DNA from: Solitalea agri
GTDB taxonomy: Bacteria > Bacteroidota > Bacteroidia > Sphingobacteriales > Sphingobacteriaceae
NCBI RefSeq assembly: GCF_023914155.1
Contig: NZ_JAMWYS010000053.1
Coordinates: 149,339 to 213,338, forward strand
DNA length: 64,000 bases
Reading direction: 5' to 3'
The translations under genes were made by a program, and so were the position numbers. The notes under the pieces were generated by a model, which saw only the letters and a program-made list of their open reading frames with translations, had not been told where the DNA came from and did no database searches. Positions 54,956 through 63,700 of the stretch are shown here, in pieces. Position 1 is the stretch's first letter, and each line of letters starts with the position of its first letter.

Positions 54956-57250
54956 ATGAAAAAAACGATTGGTTTATTGATTGGGCTGAGCTTAGGCTGT
55001 TTATTAGCCAATGCTCAGCAAAAACAATCAGCTGATAAATCCAAAAGCATGGATGCTTTTATAACTAGTCTTATGTCGAAAATGACATTGGAAGAAAAAA
55101 TAGGTCAGCTAAACCTTGTGACACCGGGTGGTGGAATTTTAACCGGAGCAGTGGTGAGCCAGGGTGTGGAAGAAAACATTGTTAAGGGCAATGTGGGAGG
55201 TATGTTTGGCATTATTGGTACCGAGAAGATTCGTAAAGCACAGGAACTGGCGGTGAATAAATCGCGGTTAAAAATTCCGATGCTGTTTGGCTCAGATGTT
55301 ATCCACGGATATAAAACCACTTTCCCTATTCCTTTAGGTTTGTCGGCTTCCTGGAACCTTGATCTTATTGAAAAGAGTGCACAATTGGCTGGAAATGAAG
55401 CATCTGCAGATGGTTTGAACTGGGTGTTTTCTCCTATGGTTGATATTGCCCGCGATCCACGCTGGGGACGTATTGCTGAAAGTTCAGGAGAAGATCCATA
55501 TTTGGGTGCATTAATTGCCAAAGCGATGGTTCGAGGGTATCAGGGAGACAATACTTATGCAGGTAATGATAAGTTAATGGCTTGTGTGAAGCATTTTGCT
55601 TTATATGGAGCTGCCGAAGCAGGCCGCGATTATAATGCGGTTGATATGAGTCATCAGAAGATGTATGAGTTCTATTTTCCTCCTTATAAAGCTGCGGTTG
55701 AAGCAGGAGTAGGATCAGTAATGTCATCGTTTAATGAGGTAGATGGTGTGCCTGCAACTGGTAACAAATGGCTTTTGACAGATGTGCTGCGCAAGCAATG
55801 GGGCTTTAAGGGCATGGTAACTTCTGATTATACTTCGGTTAACGAAATGATCCCGCATGGCATGGGTAATTTACAGGAAGTATCGGCGTTGGCGGTAAAA
55901 GCTGGAATGGATATGGATATGGTGGGAGAGGGCTTTCTTACCACTTTGAAAAAATCGGTTACTGAAGGTAAGGTTTCTGTTGCTGATATTGACCTTTCGT
56001 GCCGGCGTATTTTGGAGGCTAAATATAAATTGGGCCTCTTTACAAATCCTTTTAAGTTTATTGACGAACAACGGTCAGCAAAAGAAGTGTTAAATCCGGC
56101 TTTAAGAAACTTTGCCCGTGAAGCTGCCACTAAATCATTTGTACTATTAAAAAATAAGGATCAGGTGCTACCTCTTAAAAAGTCAGGAGCTATTGCGCTG
56201 ATTGGTCCTTTGGCTGATAGTAAACGAAATATGCTGGGTACATGGGCTGTTTCTGGCGACTGGCAAACTTCTGTTTCTGTACTGGAAGGTTTAAAGAATG
56301 CAACAGGTAATAAGGCCAAGGTGTTGTATGCCAAAGGTGCTAATATTAGTAACGATACTGGGTTTGCTCATCGGGTAAATACTTTCGGGGTTGAAATTGA
56401 GATCGATAAACGCTCGCCTCAACAAATGCTCGACGAGGCATTGTCGATTGCTAAACAGGCCGATGTAATTGTGGCAGCCGTTGGTGAAGCCGCGGATATG
56501 AGCGGTGAAGCCGCCAGCAGAACTGCCATTGATATACCTGAAAGTCAGCGGGATCTATTAGCCGCATTGGTGAAAACAGGCAAACCTGTAGTGCTGGTTT
56601 TATTCAATGGCCGGCCGTTAACATTAGGTTGGGAAAACGAAAACGTAAATGCCATTTTGGATGTTTGGTTTGGGGGGCATGAGGCGGGTAATGCCATTGC
56701 CGATGTATTGTTTGGCGATTATAACCCTTCGGGTAGGCTCACAGCAACATTCCCTCGCAATGTGGGCCAAATTCCTATTTATTACAATCATAAGATCACC
56801 GGCCGTCCATATGACAATAACAATCGATTCACCTCTAAATATTTAGATCTACCTGATAATTCACCGCTTTATCCTTTTGGTTATGGATTGAGTTATACCA
56901 CGTTCAGTTATGGCGATGTGAAAATTGATAAAGCAAGCATCAAAAAAGGGGAGTCGATAAAAGTGAAGGTGGATGTAAAGAATACTGGCAATTATGATGG
57001 GGTAGAAACCGTTCAGCTTTACGTCCAGGATTTGGTAGCATCCATTGCTCCGGTTTCAAAGAAATTAAAAGGATTTCAACAAATAAGTTTGAAAAAAGGG
57101 GAGAGTAAAACCGTTGAGTTTACTATCACTGAACAAGATTTACGGTTTTATAATGCCAACCTGCAATATGTTTCAGAGCCGGGAGAGTTTAAAGTTTTTG
57201 TTGGTGCTAACTCAAGAAATGTAAAAGAAGCACAGTTTAGTTTAAAATAA
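54956..57250 (+). CDS. bglX: GH3 beta-glucosidase (BglX type)
   Basis: Periplasmic family 3 beta-glucosidase, last gene of the PUL. The signal peptide (LLIGLSLGCLLANAQ) is preceded by ATG 54956; the frame upstream to 54923 adds unlikely residues. The TIM-barrel domain has FGSDVIHGYKTTFPIPLGLS and the nucleophile Asp in MVTSDYTSV (near residue 291). The second domain has the acid/base Glu in DMSGEAASRTAIDIP (near 518), and a C-terminal Fn3-like domain closes the protein. This three-part order is that of BglX. It would release glucose from oligosaccharides produced by the PF10091 enzymes; GH3 members acting on beta-1,2-gluco-oligosaccharides are known. A GAAA-loop terminator follows. Confidence 0.92.
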   Translation: MKKTIGLLIGLSLGCLLANAQQKQSADKSKSMDAFITSLMSKMTLEEKIGQLNLVTPGGGILTGAVVSQGVEENIVKGNVGGMFGIIGTEKIRKAQELAVNKSRLKIPMLFGSDVIHGYKTTFPIPLGLSASWNLDLIEKSAQLAGNEASADGLNWVFSPMVDIARDPRWGRIAESSGEDPYLGALIAKAMVRGYQGDNTYAGNDKLMACVKHFALYGAAEAGRDYNAVDMSHQKMYEFYFPPYKAAVEAGVGSVMSSFNEVDGVPATGNKWLLTDVLRKQWGFKGMVTSDYTSVNEMIPHGMGNLQEVSALAVKAGMDMDMVGEGFLTTLKKSVTEGKVSVADIDLSCRRILEAKYKLGLFTNPFKFIDEQRSAKEVLNPALRNFAREAATKSFVLLKNKDQVLPLKKSGAIALIGPLADSKRNMLGTWAVSGDWQTSVSVLEGLKNATGNKAKVLYAKGANISNDTGFAHRVNTFGVEIEIDKRSPQQMLDEALSIAKQADVIVAAVGEAADMSGEAASRTAIDIPESQRDLLAALVKTGKPVVLVLFNGRPLTLGWENENVNAILDVWFGGHEAGNAIADVLFGDYNPSGRLTATFPRNVGQIPIYYNHKITGRPYDNNNRFTSKYLDLPDNSPLYPFGYGLSYTTFSYGDVKIDKASIKKGESIKVKVDVKNTGNYDGVETVQLYVQDLVASIAPVSKKLKGFQQISLKKGESKTVEFTITEQDLRFYNANLQYVSEPGEFKVFVGANSRNVKEAQFSLK

Positions 57251-57311
57251 TTGCTAAACGAAAGAACCTCAATTGCTCTCCCAGAGTAATTGGTTGATTA
57301 AATTGGTTGTA

Positions 57312-57341
57312 GGGGCTGCTCGAAAGGGTAGTCCCTTTTTT
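57312..57341 (+). terminator. Rho-independent terminator closing the PUL operon
   Basis: Stem GGGCTGCTC with GGGTAGTCCC (several G-T pairs) closed by a GAAA tetraloop and followed by TTTTTT. It lies 60 bp after the GH3 stop. Confidence 0.75.
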
Positions 57342-57464
57342 GTTAGAAAAGGCGACTTGATAATTCTATATGAAGCTGGAGTGAAATAATTAATTTAGTC
57401 GAGTATGAATATTTGTCTACATTGAAAATAAATGAACTCTTTTTACAATTATGAACAAAGTTCG

Positions 57465-57484
57465 ATCCCGATACCTATCGGGAT
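57465..57484. repeat. Perfect 9-bp inverted repeat ahead of the SRPBCC gene
   Basis: ATCCCGATA and its complement around CC, 22 bp before the ATG of the SRPBCC gene. There is no T-run; it may be a short repeat element or an operator-like site. Confidence 0.5.
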
Positions 57485-57506
57485 AATTTAAACAACTATT
57501 AATATT

Positions 57507-57965
57507 ATGAAAAAGTTACAATTCAAAGTAAGCATCAATGCACCTGTAAGCAAGATCTATGATTTTATGCTTGGCATAAACAGTAAATCAACTTATGAGC
57601 AATGGACTTCTTTATTTAACCCGACATCGACTTATGAAGGAAGCTGGGACAAGGGAAGTAAAATTCTATTTATTGGAGTAGATGAGAATGGAGAAAAGGG
57701 AGGTATGGTTTCCAAGATAACTGAAAACATTCCCAACCGTTTTGTTTCGATTCAACATTATGGTCTTTTTAAAGCTGACAAGGAAATTACAGAAGGACCA
57801 GAAGTGGAAAAATGGGCAAACGGATTTGAAAACTATACCTTCGAAGAAATCAATGGAGCTACAACCGTTACTGTTGACCTAGATACCGCTGAAGATTTTT
57901 TGGATTATATGAACCAGACCTATCCGAAAGCACTCGATAAGTTGAAAGAAGTTTGTGAAAAATAA
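57507..57965 (+). CDS. SRPBCC-family protein
   Basis: 152-aa START-like protein beginning KKLQFKVSINAPVSKIYDFM, with the family pattern STYEQWTSLFNPTSTYEGSW and a C-terminal helix (YMNQTYPKALDKLKEVCEK). Similar small proteins are annotated as polyketide-cyclase or AHSA1-like; the ligand is unknown. It is only distantly similar to the SRPBCC protein at 22261-22710. The GNAT gene starts 8 bp later, so they share a transcript. Confidence 0.85.
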   Translation: MKKLQFKVSINAPVSKIYDFMLGINSKSTYEQWTSLFNPTSTYEGSWDKGSKILFIGVDENGEKGGMVSKITENIPNRFVSIQHYGLFKADKEITEGPEVEKWANGFENYTFEEINGATTVTVDLDTAEDFLDYMNQTYPKALDKLKEVCEK

Positions 57966-57973
57966 CCTGATCC

Positions 57974-58420
57974 ATGACCGAATTAACTATCTATAACAAC
58001 GGATTTACTATTTCTACAGATAAACAAAAATTAGACATCGATTCCATTCATGAATTTTTATCTACCAAAGCCTATTGGTGTCTGAACATTCCCAAAGACA
58101 GGGTGCAACTTGCTATTGAAAATTCGTTGTGTTTTGGTGTTTATGAGGGTAATAAACAAATTGGGTTAGCGAGGGTTATTTCTGATTTTTCAACTATCGC
58201 ATACTTGGGCGATGTATACATTTTAGAAGAATACCGGGGAAAACGATTGTCGAAATGGTTAATGGAAACCATAATGAATCATCCAAATTTGCAAGGTTTA
58301 AGAAGATGGATATTGCTTACAGGCGATGCACATGGACTTTATCGTCAATTCGGCTGGACTGATATTGCTGATCCAAGCAAATGGATGGAGTTGTACAATA
58401 AAAATGTTTATTCGAAATAG
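57974..58420 (+). CDS. GNAT-family N-acetyltransferase
   Basis: 148-aa GCN5-related acetyltransferase. The acetyl-CoA binding motif A is near residues 75-95 (YLGDVYILEEYRGKRLSKWL), with a preceding strand FGVYEGNKQIGLARVISD. The C-terminal strand contains LLTGDAHGLYRQFGWTDI, typical of the short 'GNAT with YRxFGW' group. The acceptor substrate is unknown. It follows the SRPBCC gene by 8 bp. Confidence 0.9.
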   Translation: MTELTIYNNGFTISTDKQKLDIDSIHEFLSTKAYWCLNIPKDRVQLAIENSLCFGVYEGNKQIGLARVISDFSTIAYLGDVYILEEYRGKRLSKWLMETIMNHPNLQGLRRWILLTGDAHGLYRQFGWTDIADPSKWMELYNKNVYSK

Positions 58421-58446
58421 AAATGGCAAAGGTTGGTCCAAAACGG

Positions 58447-58485
58447 GCGACTTTGCAACACACGAAATATTGGTTAGCGTCTGTT
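58447..58485. repeat. Degenerate copy D of the dispersed repeat
   Basis: Retains TTTGCAA, CGAAATAtTGGTTAG and a GTTA-like right part in the same order as copies B and C at 36932-37187, with several substitutions. Confidence 0.45.
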
Positions 58486-58548
58486 AATTAAAATTCTCCT
58501 AACAATTGAGAATATTTGTAGTTTCGTAAAACAACCCTAACGATCTAC

Positions 58549-60006
58549 ATGAAACGATTTTTTATTCTGCTCTTTTTACACCTCATTTCCGCATCGAGTT
58601 ACGCTCAAAATCTTACATCAGCAACACCTGAATCGCTGGGTATTTCATCGAAAGCCATTTTGAATTTTGTTGAAGCTGCAGAGAAACAGCGGCCAAACGA
58701 GCTGCATAGCTTTATGTTGGTTCGTCATGGTAAAGTGGCTGCGCAAGGCTGGTGGAATCCGTACAATCCGGAAAGTCCCCACATGCTATTTTCATTAAGT
58801 AAAAGTTTTACTTCTACAGCTATAGGCATGGCACAAGCCGAAGGATTATTAAGTATAAATGATCCCGTTATTTCATTTTTTCCTAATGAAACACCAAAAG
58901 ATCCTTCAAAAAATTTAAAGGAAATGCGCATACGCGATTTGTTGAAGATGAGTACAGGCCATAAAGAAGACGCAACAGGTAGTATGCAAAAAGATACACT
59001 GAGCTGGGTTCGTGGATTTTTATCACAACCGGTAGAATTTAAACCGGGAACTCACTTTGTTTATAACAGTGCAGGTACGTTCATGCTATCAGCCATTATT
59101 CAAAAAGTTTCTGGAAAAAGCTTGCTTGAATATTTAACCCCGCGTCTTTTTGAGCCGCTTGGGATTGAGCATCCAACCTGGGAAAAATCACCGGAAGGAG
59201 TTGATATTGGTGGTTGGGGTTTAAAAGTACGCACCCAAGACATTGCCAATTTTGGGCAGCTCTATTTACAAAAAGGAATGTGGAATGGTAAACAACTTAT
59301 TTCTGCAGCATGGGTTGTCGAAGCTACTTCATTCCAAGCTTCTAACGGCAGTAACCCTAATAGTGATTGGGATCAAGGCTACGGTTATCAGTTTTGGCGT
59401 TGTCGTCATAATTTGTACCGTGGTGATGGTGCTTTTGGTCAGTATTGTATTGTTTTCCCAGAGCAAGATGCTGTGCTTGCTATAACTTCGGGTACTAAAG
59501 ATATGGGTGCCATTATGAATCTTGTTTGGGATCATTTATTACCCGCTTTGAAAGAATCGAGTTTGCCGGAGGACAAAGAGGCTCAAAATGCATTGCAGGC
59601 AAAATTGTGTAGACTATCCCTCTCAGTAGCAAAAGGCGAAGCCAGTTCACCAATCAGCAAATCTGTTTCTGAGAAGACATATACTATGGCTCCAAATCGA
59701 GAGCTCATTACAAGTATCAGGTTTAACCTAAAATCAAAAACACCATCTCTTACTATTTTCAAAGGTGACAAATCCTCTACCCTTTCATTGGGGTATAAGA
59801 CTTTCGCAAAAGGAGACAACCTCCCAATGGAGTCATCTTATGCATGGACAGCACCAGATACCTTGGAAATTAAAACCTATGCTTATGAAACTCCTTTTAA
59901 TTATACTTATACAATTGCCTTTAAAAAGGAGAAAGTTTTTATAACACAAATTACCAATGTGGGTAATGGTTCAGATTCCCCTTTGAAATTAGAAGGAGAA
60001 AAATAA
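58549..60006 (+). CDS. Secreted serine hydrolase of the beta-lactamase/class C PBP fold
   Basis: 485-aa hydrolase with a signal peptide (ILLFLHLISASSYAQ). The SxxK motif is SLSK in MLFSLSKSFTSTAIG. The second motif is YNS in HFVYNSAGTFMLS, where class C beta-lactamases have YxN, as in many esterase-like members. The C-terminal ~150 residues (from about 335) form an extra beta-rich domain. It is likely an esterase, a D-aminopeptidase-like enzyme or a peptidase rather than a true beta-lactamase. No partner genes are nearby, and the two neighbours upstream end 129 bp earlier. Confidence 0.87.
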   Translation: MKRFFILLFLHLISASSYAQNLTSATPESLGISSKAILNFVEAAEKQRPNELHSFMLVRHGKVAAQGWWNPYNPESPHMLFSLSKSFTSTAIGMAQAEGLLSINDPVISFFPNETPKDPSKNLKEMRIRDLLKMSTGHKEDATGSMQKDTLSWVRGFLSQPVEFKPGTHFVYNSAGTFMLSAIIQKVSGKSLLEYLTPRLFEPLGIEHPTWEKSPEGVDIGGWGLKVRTQDIANFGQLYLQKGMWNGKQLISAAWVVEATSFQASNGSNPNSDWDQGYGYQFWRCRHNLYRGDGAFGQYCIVFPEQDAVLAITSGTKDMGAIMNLVWDHLLPALKESSLPEDKEAQNALQAKLCRLSLSVAKGEASSPISKSVSEKTYTMAPNRELITSIRFNLKSKTPSLTIFKGDKSSTLSLGYKTFAKGDNLPMESSYAWTAPDTLEIKTYAYETPFNYTYTIAFKKEKVFITQITNVGNGSDSPLKLEGEK

Positions 60007-60223
60007 TACTCAATTCCGTCGTTCTTTGCGGTTTTACGATGTGAGATATGGAATACCCATGCAAACAGGAAAGACCCAATACCTTTCCATCAGGCAATGC
60101 TCGCTGCTGCGAGTACGCCAATCGAAATGGCATAAAATAGTGTAGAATATTTACCCAAACTCTTAGTGGAGTGTGATAGGGGCATAGGGATAGCTATTCA
60201 TATTCGTTGTAAGTGCAAATTGT

Positions 60224-60231
60224 TATATTTG
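60224..60231 (+). promoter_or_regulatory. Candidate -7 box of the toxin-antitoxin operon
   Basis: TATATTTG matches TAnnTTTG exactly, 16 bp before the antitoxin ATG. A TTG at 60206-60208 lies near the expected -33 position. Confidence 0.5.
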
Positions 60232-60246
60232 AGTAATTCATAGACT

Positions 60247-60429
60247 ATGCTAACAAAAGATCAATTATTACAGACCATTAAGGACTTACCGGAAACGTTC
60301 TCATTTGACGATTTGTTGGACAGAATCCTACTGCTTCAAAAAATTGAAGTTGGCATGGAACAGTCTAATTCTCAACAAACTTTAACCACCGATCAGGCCA
60401 AAGAAAAACTTAAAAAATGGTTAAAGTAA
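60247..60429 (+). CDS. Small antitoxin-like protein upstream of a ParE/RelE relic
   Basis: 60-aa protein MLTKDQLLQTIKDLPETFSF followed by DDLLDRILLLQKIEVGMEQS and a Lys-rich tail ending LKKWLK. This kind of short, helical, acidic-then-basic protein directly overlapping a ParE/RelE gene is the usual antitoxin partner in Bacteroidota. The 13-bp overlap with the toxin start supports translational coupling. The toxin gene is frameshifted, so the antitoxin may now be an orphan. Confidence 0.75.
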   Translation: MLTKDQLLQTIKDLPETFSFDDLLDRILLLQKIEVGMEQSNSQQTLTTDQAKEKLKKWLK

Positions 60430-60727
60430 ACTGGACACTCCAGTCAATTCAAAATATTGAACATATTGCTGATTTTATTGCGCTAGATTCTCAGCGATAT
60501 GCAGAGGTCCAGGTTCAGCGATTTTTTGATGCAGTTAAAATTCTTGAGATCCAGCCAAAGTCGGTCGAATTGTTCCTGAATTGAATGATCAAGCAATCAG
60601 AGAAATTATTCAAGGTAATTACCGAATTATTTATCGAATTGTTTCTGAAGATTTGATAGACATTATAACAGTAGACCATAGCAGACGACTTTTGTCAAAT
60701 AATCCATCTTTCGTTTCGAAAGAGTAA
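60417..60727 (+). pseudogene. ParE/RelE-family toxin gene with a -1 frameshift
   Basis: The frame from ATG 60417 reads MVKVNWTLQSIQNIEHIADF and on to KILEIQPKS, the start of a ParE/RelE toxin, then hits TGA at 60582-60584. One base missing at about 60561-60563 would join it to the next frame: GRIVPELNDQAIREIIQGNY, then RIIYRIVSEDLIDIITVDHS, then RRLLSNNP and TAA at 60725. These are the standard G(R)xVPE, (Y)RI(I/V)Y and HxRR-L segments of the family. Intact length would be about 103 aa. Sequencing error is the main alternative. Confidence 0.8.
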
Positions 60728-60750
60728 AATGGGTTTGATATTATAAAAGT

Positions 60751-63700
60751 TTAGGCGGGTTTATGTGCCGTAATGTCTTGCAAAAACTGACTGGGCGTTT
60801 TTCCAAACTCTTTTTTAAAGGCTTTAGTGAAATACGATTGCGTTTGAATTCCAACACGATACATCACTTCAGCCATGCTCACTTCTTCATTGATCATTAT
60901 TTCGGCAGCTCTCTTAAGCCTTATGGTCCGTATAAATTCAACGATTGATTGCCCGGTTATTCGTTTTAATAATTCGTAAAGTTTGGTCCGGCTCATGTTC
61001 AGTTCTTTGCATAAAAAATCAACATCAAGCTCCGTGTTAATCAATTGTGTTTCAATTACCTCAATAAGTTGGTCCAGGAATTCTTTATCATTCGAGTTTA
61101 TTGATAATTCCTTTAATTCGGATTGATGACTACGAATGTGTCGTTGTTTCAGTTTTTCGGTTTGAGCAACAATATTGCGTAAAGTGAGCGATAACAGGTT
61201 AATGCTAACCGGCTTTGAGAAATAGAAGTCGGCACCCGATTCAGTTCCTTCAATGCGTGCATCCAACCCGGTTTTTGCCGTAAGTAAGATCAATGGAATG
61301 TGCTGTGTGCGCTCATTGTCTTTAACATGTTTACAAAACAAAATGCCATTCATTTCGGGCATCATCACATCACTAATGATCAGGTCGGGAAGTTGTTGTT
61401 CGAGATATGCTAATGCATCCAAGCCGTTTATAGCCGTTGTGATTTCATATTCATCTTTAAGGCTTTCCGAAAGGAACGTACGCAGTTCAGGATTATCATC
61501 AACGATCAACAGCTTTTTGTTTAAAGCAGTCGGTTTCTTTTCGGCATGGATGGAGGATGGCAGTGGCTCTTCCGATGCATAATCAGAATATATATACTCG
61601 TTGTCGAGGCTTTCGATATTTATATGATCGGGGTTTCCAAGCCAGAGCTCCTCTTGCTGAAAGTTTTCGGACCCCAATGGTAAGGCAATAATGATCTCTG
61701 TTCCTTTCTGGCGCTCGCTGTAAACGAATAATTCACCCTTGTGCATAAGTGTGAGTGTTTTGACAAAGGCCAGGCCAATGCCTGAACCAAGGTGAGAAGA
61801 CGTAATTCGGAAATAGCGCTGAAACAAATGAGTAAGTGACTCTTCAGAGATACCAATACCGGTATCGGAAACCATTATATAAAAGTAGTTCTCAGCCTTA
61901 AAATCATTCTTTATGCTTAATTCGTTTTTAAACTTTGGAGAAATTTCTTCATGTGAGAAAAAGAGCTGCACTGTGACTTCGCCTCCTTCTGGAGTGTACT
62001 TAAATGCGTTGTTGATCAGATTGAGCAGTATTTTCTCCAAAATTTGCCTGTCGAAATAAATGTCATCAGCATAAGGAGTATTGATCAATTTAAAGGTTAA
62101 TTGCTTTTGCTGTGCCCAGCTTTCAAATTCAGAAGTGATCTCTTCGAGCAAGATATTCATATTGCCAGGCATTACTTTTAGGCTGAGAGCGCCTGTTTCT
62201 GCTTTTCTAAAATCCATCAGCTCATTAATAAGATTCATTAATCGCTTGGCATTACGATAAATGGTTTGATGGGCATGAGCTGTAAAGGAGTCAGACTCCG
62301 CGTTCATCAGTTTTTCGAGTGGCCCTAAGATCAGCGTCAACGGAGTTCTGAATTCGTGCGAAATATTGGTGAAAAACTGCAGCTGCATTTGATGAATTTC
62401 TTCTTTCTTTTTCTGCTCCAGCTTTTTGTGGTTCTGAATCCTTTTTTGACGGTTATAGGCATAGACAGCAGCAATTATTCCGCAGGCAATAATAAGCTTG
62501 AACCACCAAGTGAGCCAAAATGGAGGGTTAATAACAATAGTAATTGCCCGTTCAGATGGGTTCCATAAACCATCATTATTAGCTGCTTTTACTCTGAAAG
62601 TATATGTTCCGGGGCTTAAATTGGTATAAGTAGCCTTACGATCCGCGCTTACATAATGCCAGTTTTTTTCAAAGCCATCCAATACATAAGCATACTGATT
62701 GTTGTCGGTGGCCACATAGTTAAGCGCTGCAAAGCCAAACGAAAGGCTTGATTGTTTATAGTTTAAAACAATTCGATCGGTTTGGGCAATGTCTTTCTTC
62801 AAAACCGATTGTTCATCATTTACCGTAATTGGTTGGTTAAATATTTGAAAATCAGTTATGTAAACAGGTGGTTTAAAGTGATTGCTTTGAATAGTTTTGG
62901 GATTGAAAACATTGAAACCGTTCACTCCTCCAAAGAAAAGGTCTCCGTTTTTTGCTTTTAATGCCGCATTGACTTCAAATTCGAGGTCCTGAAGACCATC
63001 GCTCGTATTGAATTTTTTGAGATCGAGATTGCTGGGGTTGAATTTTAAGAGTCCGTTATTGGTCGATATCCATAAATACCCTTCATTGTCTTGTCTTATT
63101 GCTTTAATAAACTCATGGTCAAGGCCCCCCTTAGTGGTATAAATCGCAAACCGATCGTTTTTTTTGTCATATTTAAATAGCCCTGCCTGACCAACCCATA
63201 GGTTGTTGTCGCGGTCGTTGAACAATACGCGTATATCAGGTTTCTTTGTGGCAGTATTAAAATAGTGTTTAATGGTGTTCGAGGTTGCATCAATGCGATT
63301 CAAACCGCCATCATCGGTTCCTACCCATAAATTTCCATCATTGTCTTCGTTTATGGCAACAACGTTATTGCCGCTTAATCTGGTAGTAGGAGCTGTTTGA
63401 AAGCCAAAACGGGTGAATTGCTGGGTTTCGGGATTGAATTTATTTAGACCGCCAAAATAGGTGGCCACCCATAATTGGCCATTACGGTCTTCGTAGATCT
63501 TTTGTACATAATCCGAACTTATCGAATTGGCATTTGCAGATGAGTGCTTGAATCGCTTAAAGCTGTTGGATTGAGTATTCATCAGGCTTAGTCCGCCTCC
63601 CCAGGTACCTATCCACAGCCGGTTTTTGCTGTCTTCTGTAATGTCTAGTACGGCATCGGCACCTAATGAATTCTCTGAAAAAGGATTGTATCTGAAATGC

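Noticed and set aside
58549-60006. Beta-lactamase resistance gene
   Set aside because: The fold is shared, but the second motif is YNS and a C-terminal beta-rich domain is present, which fits esterase or peptidase-like members; resistance is not supported.
60007-60223. Gene or RNA between the serine hydrolase and the antitoxin
   Set aside because: No frame with a recognisable motif and no clear stem with T-run.
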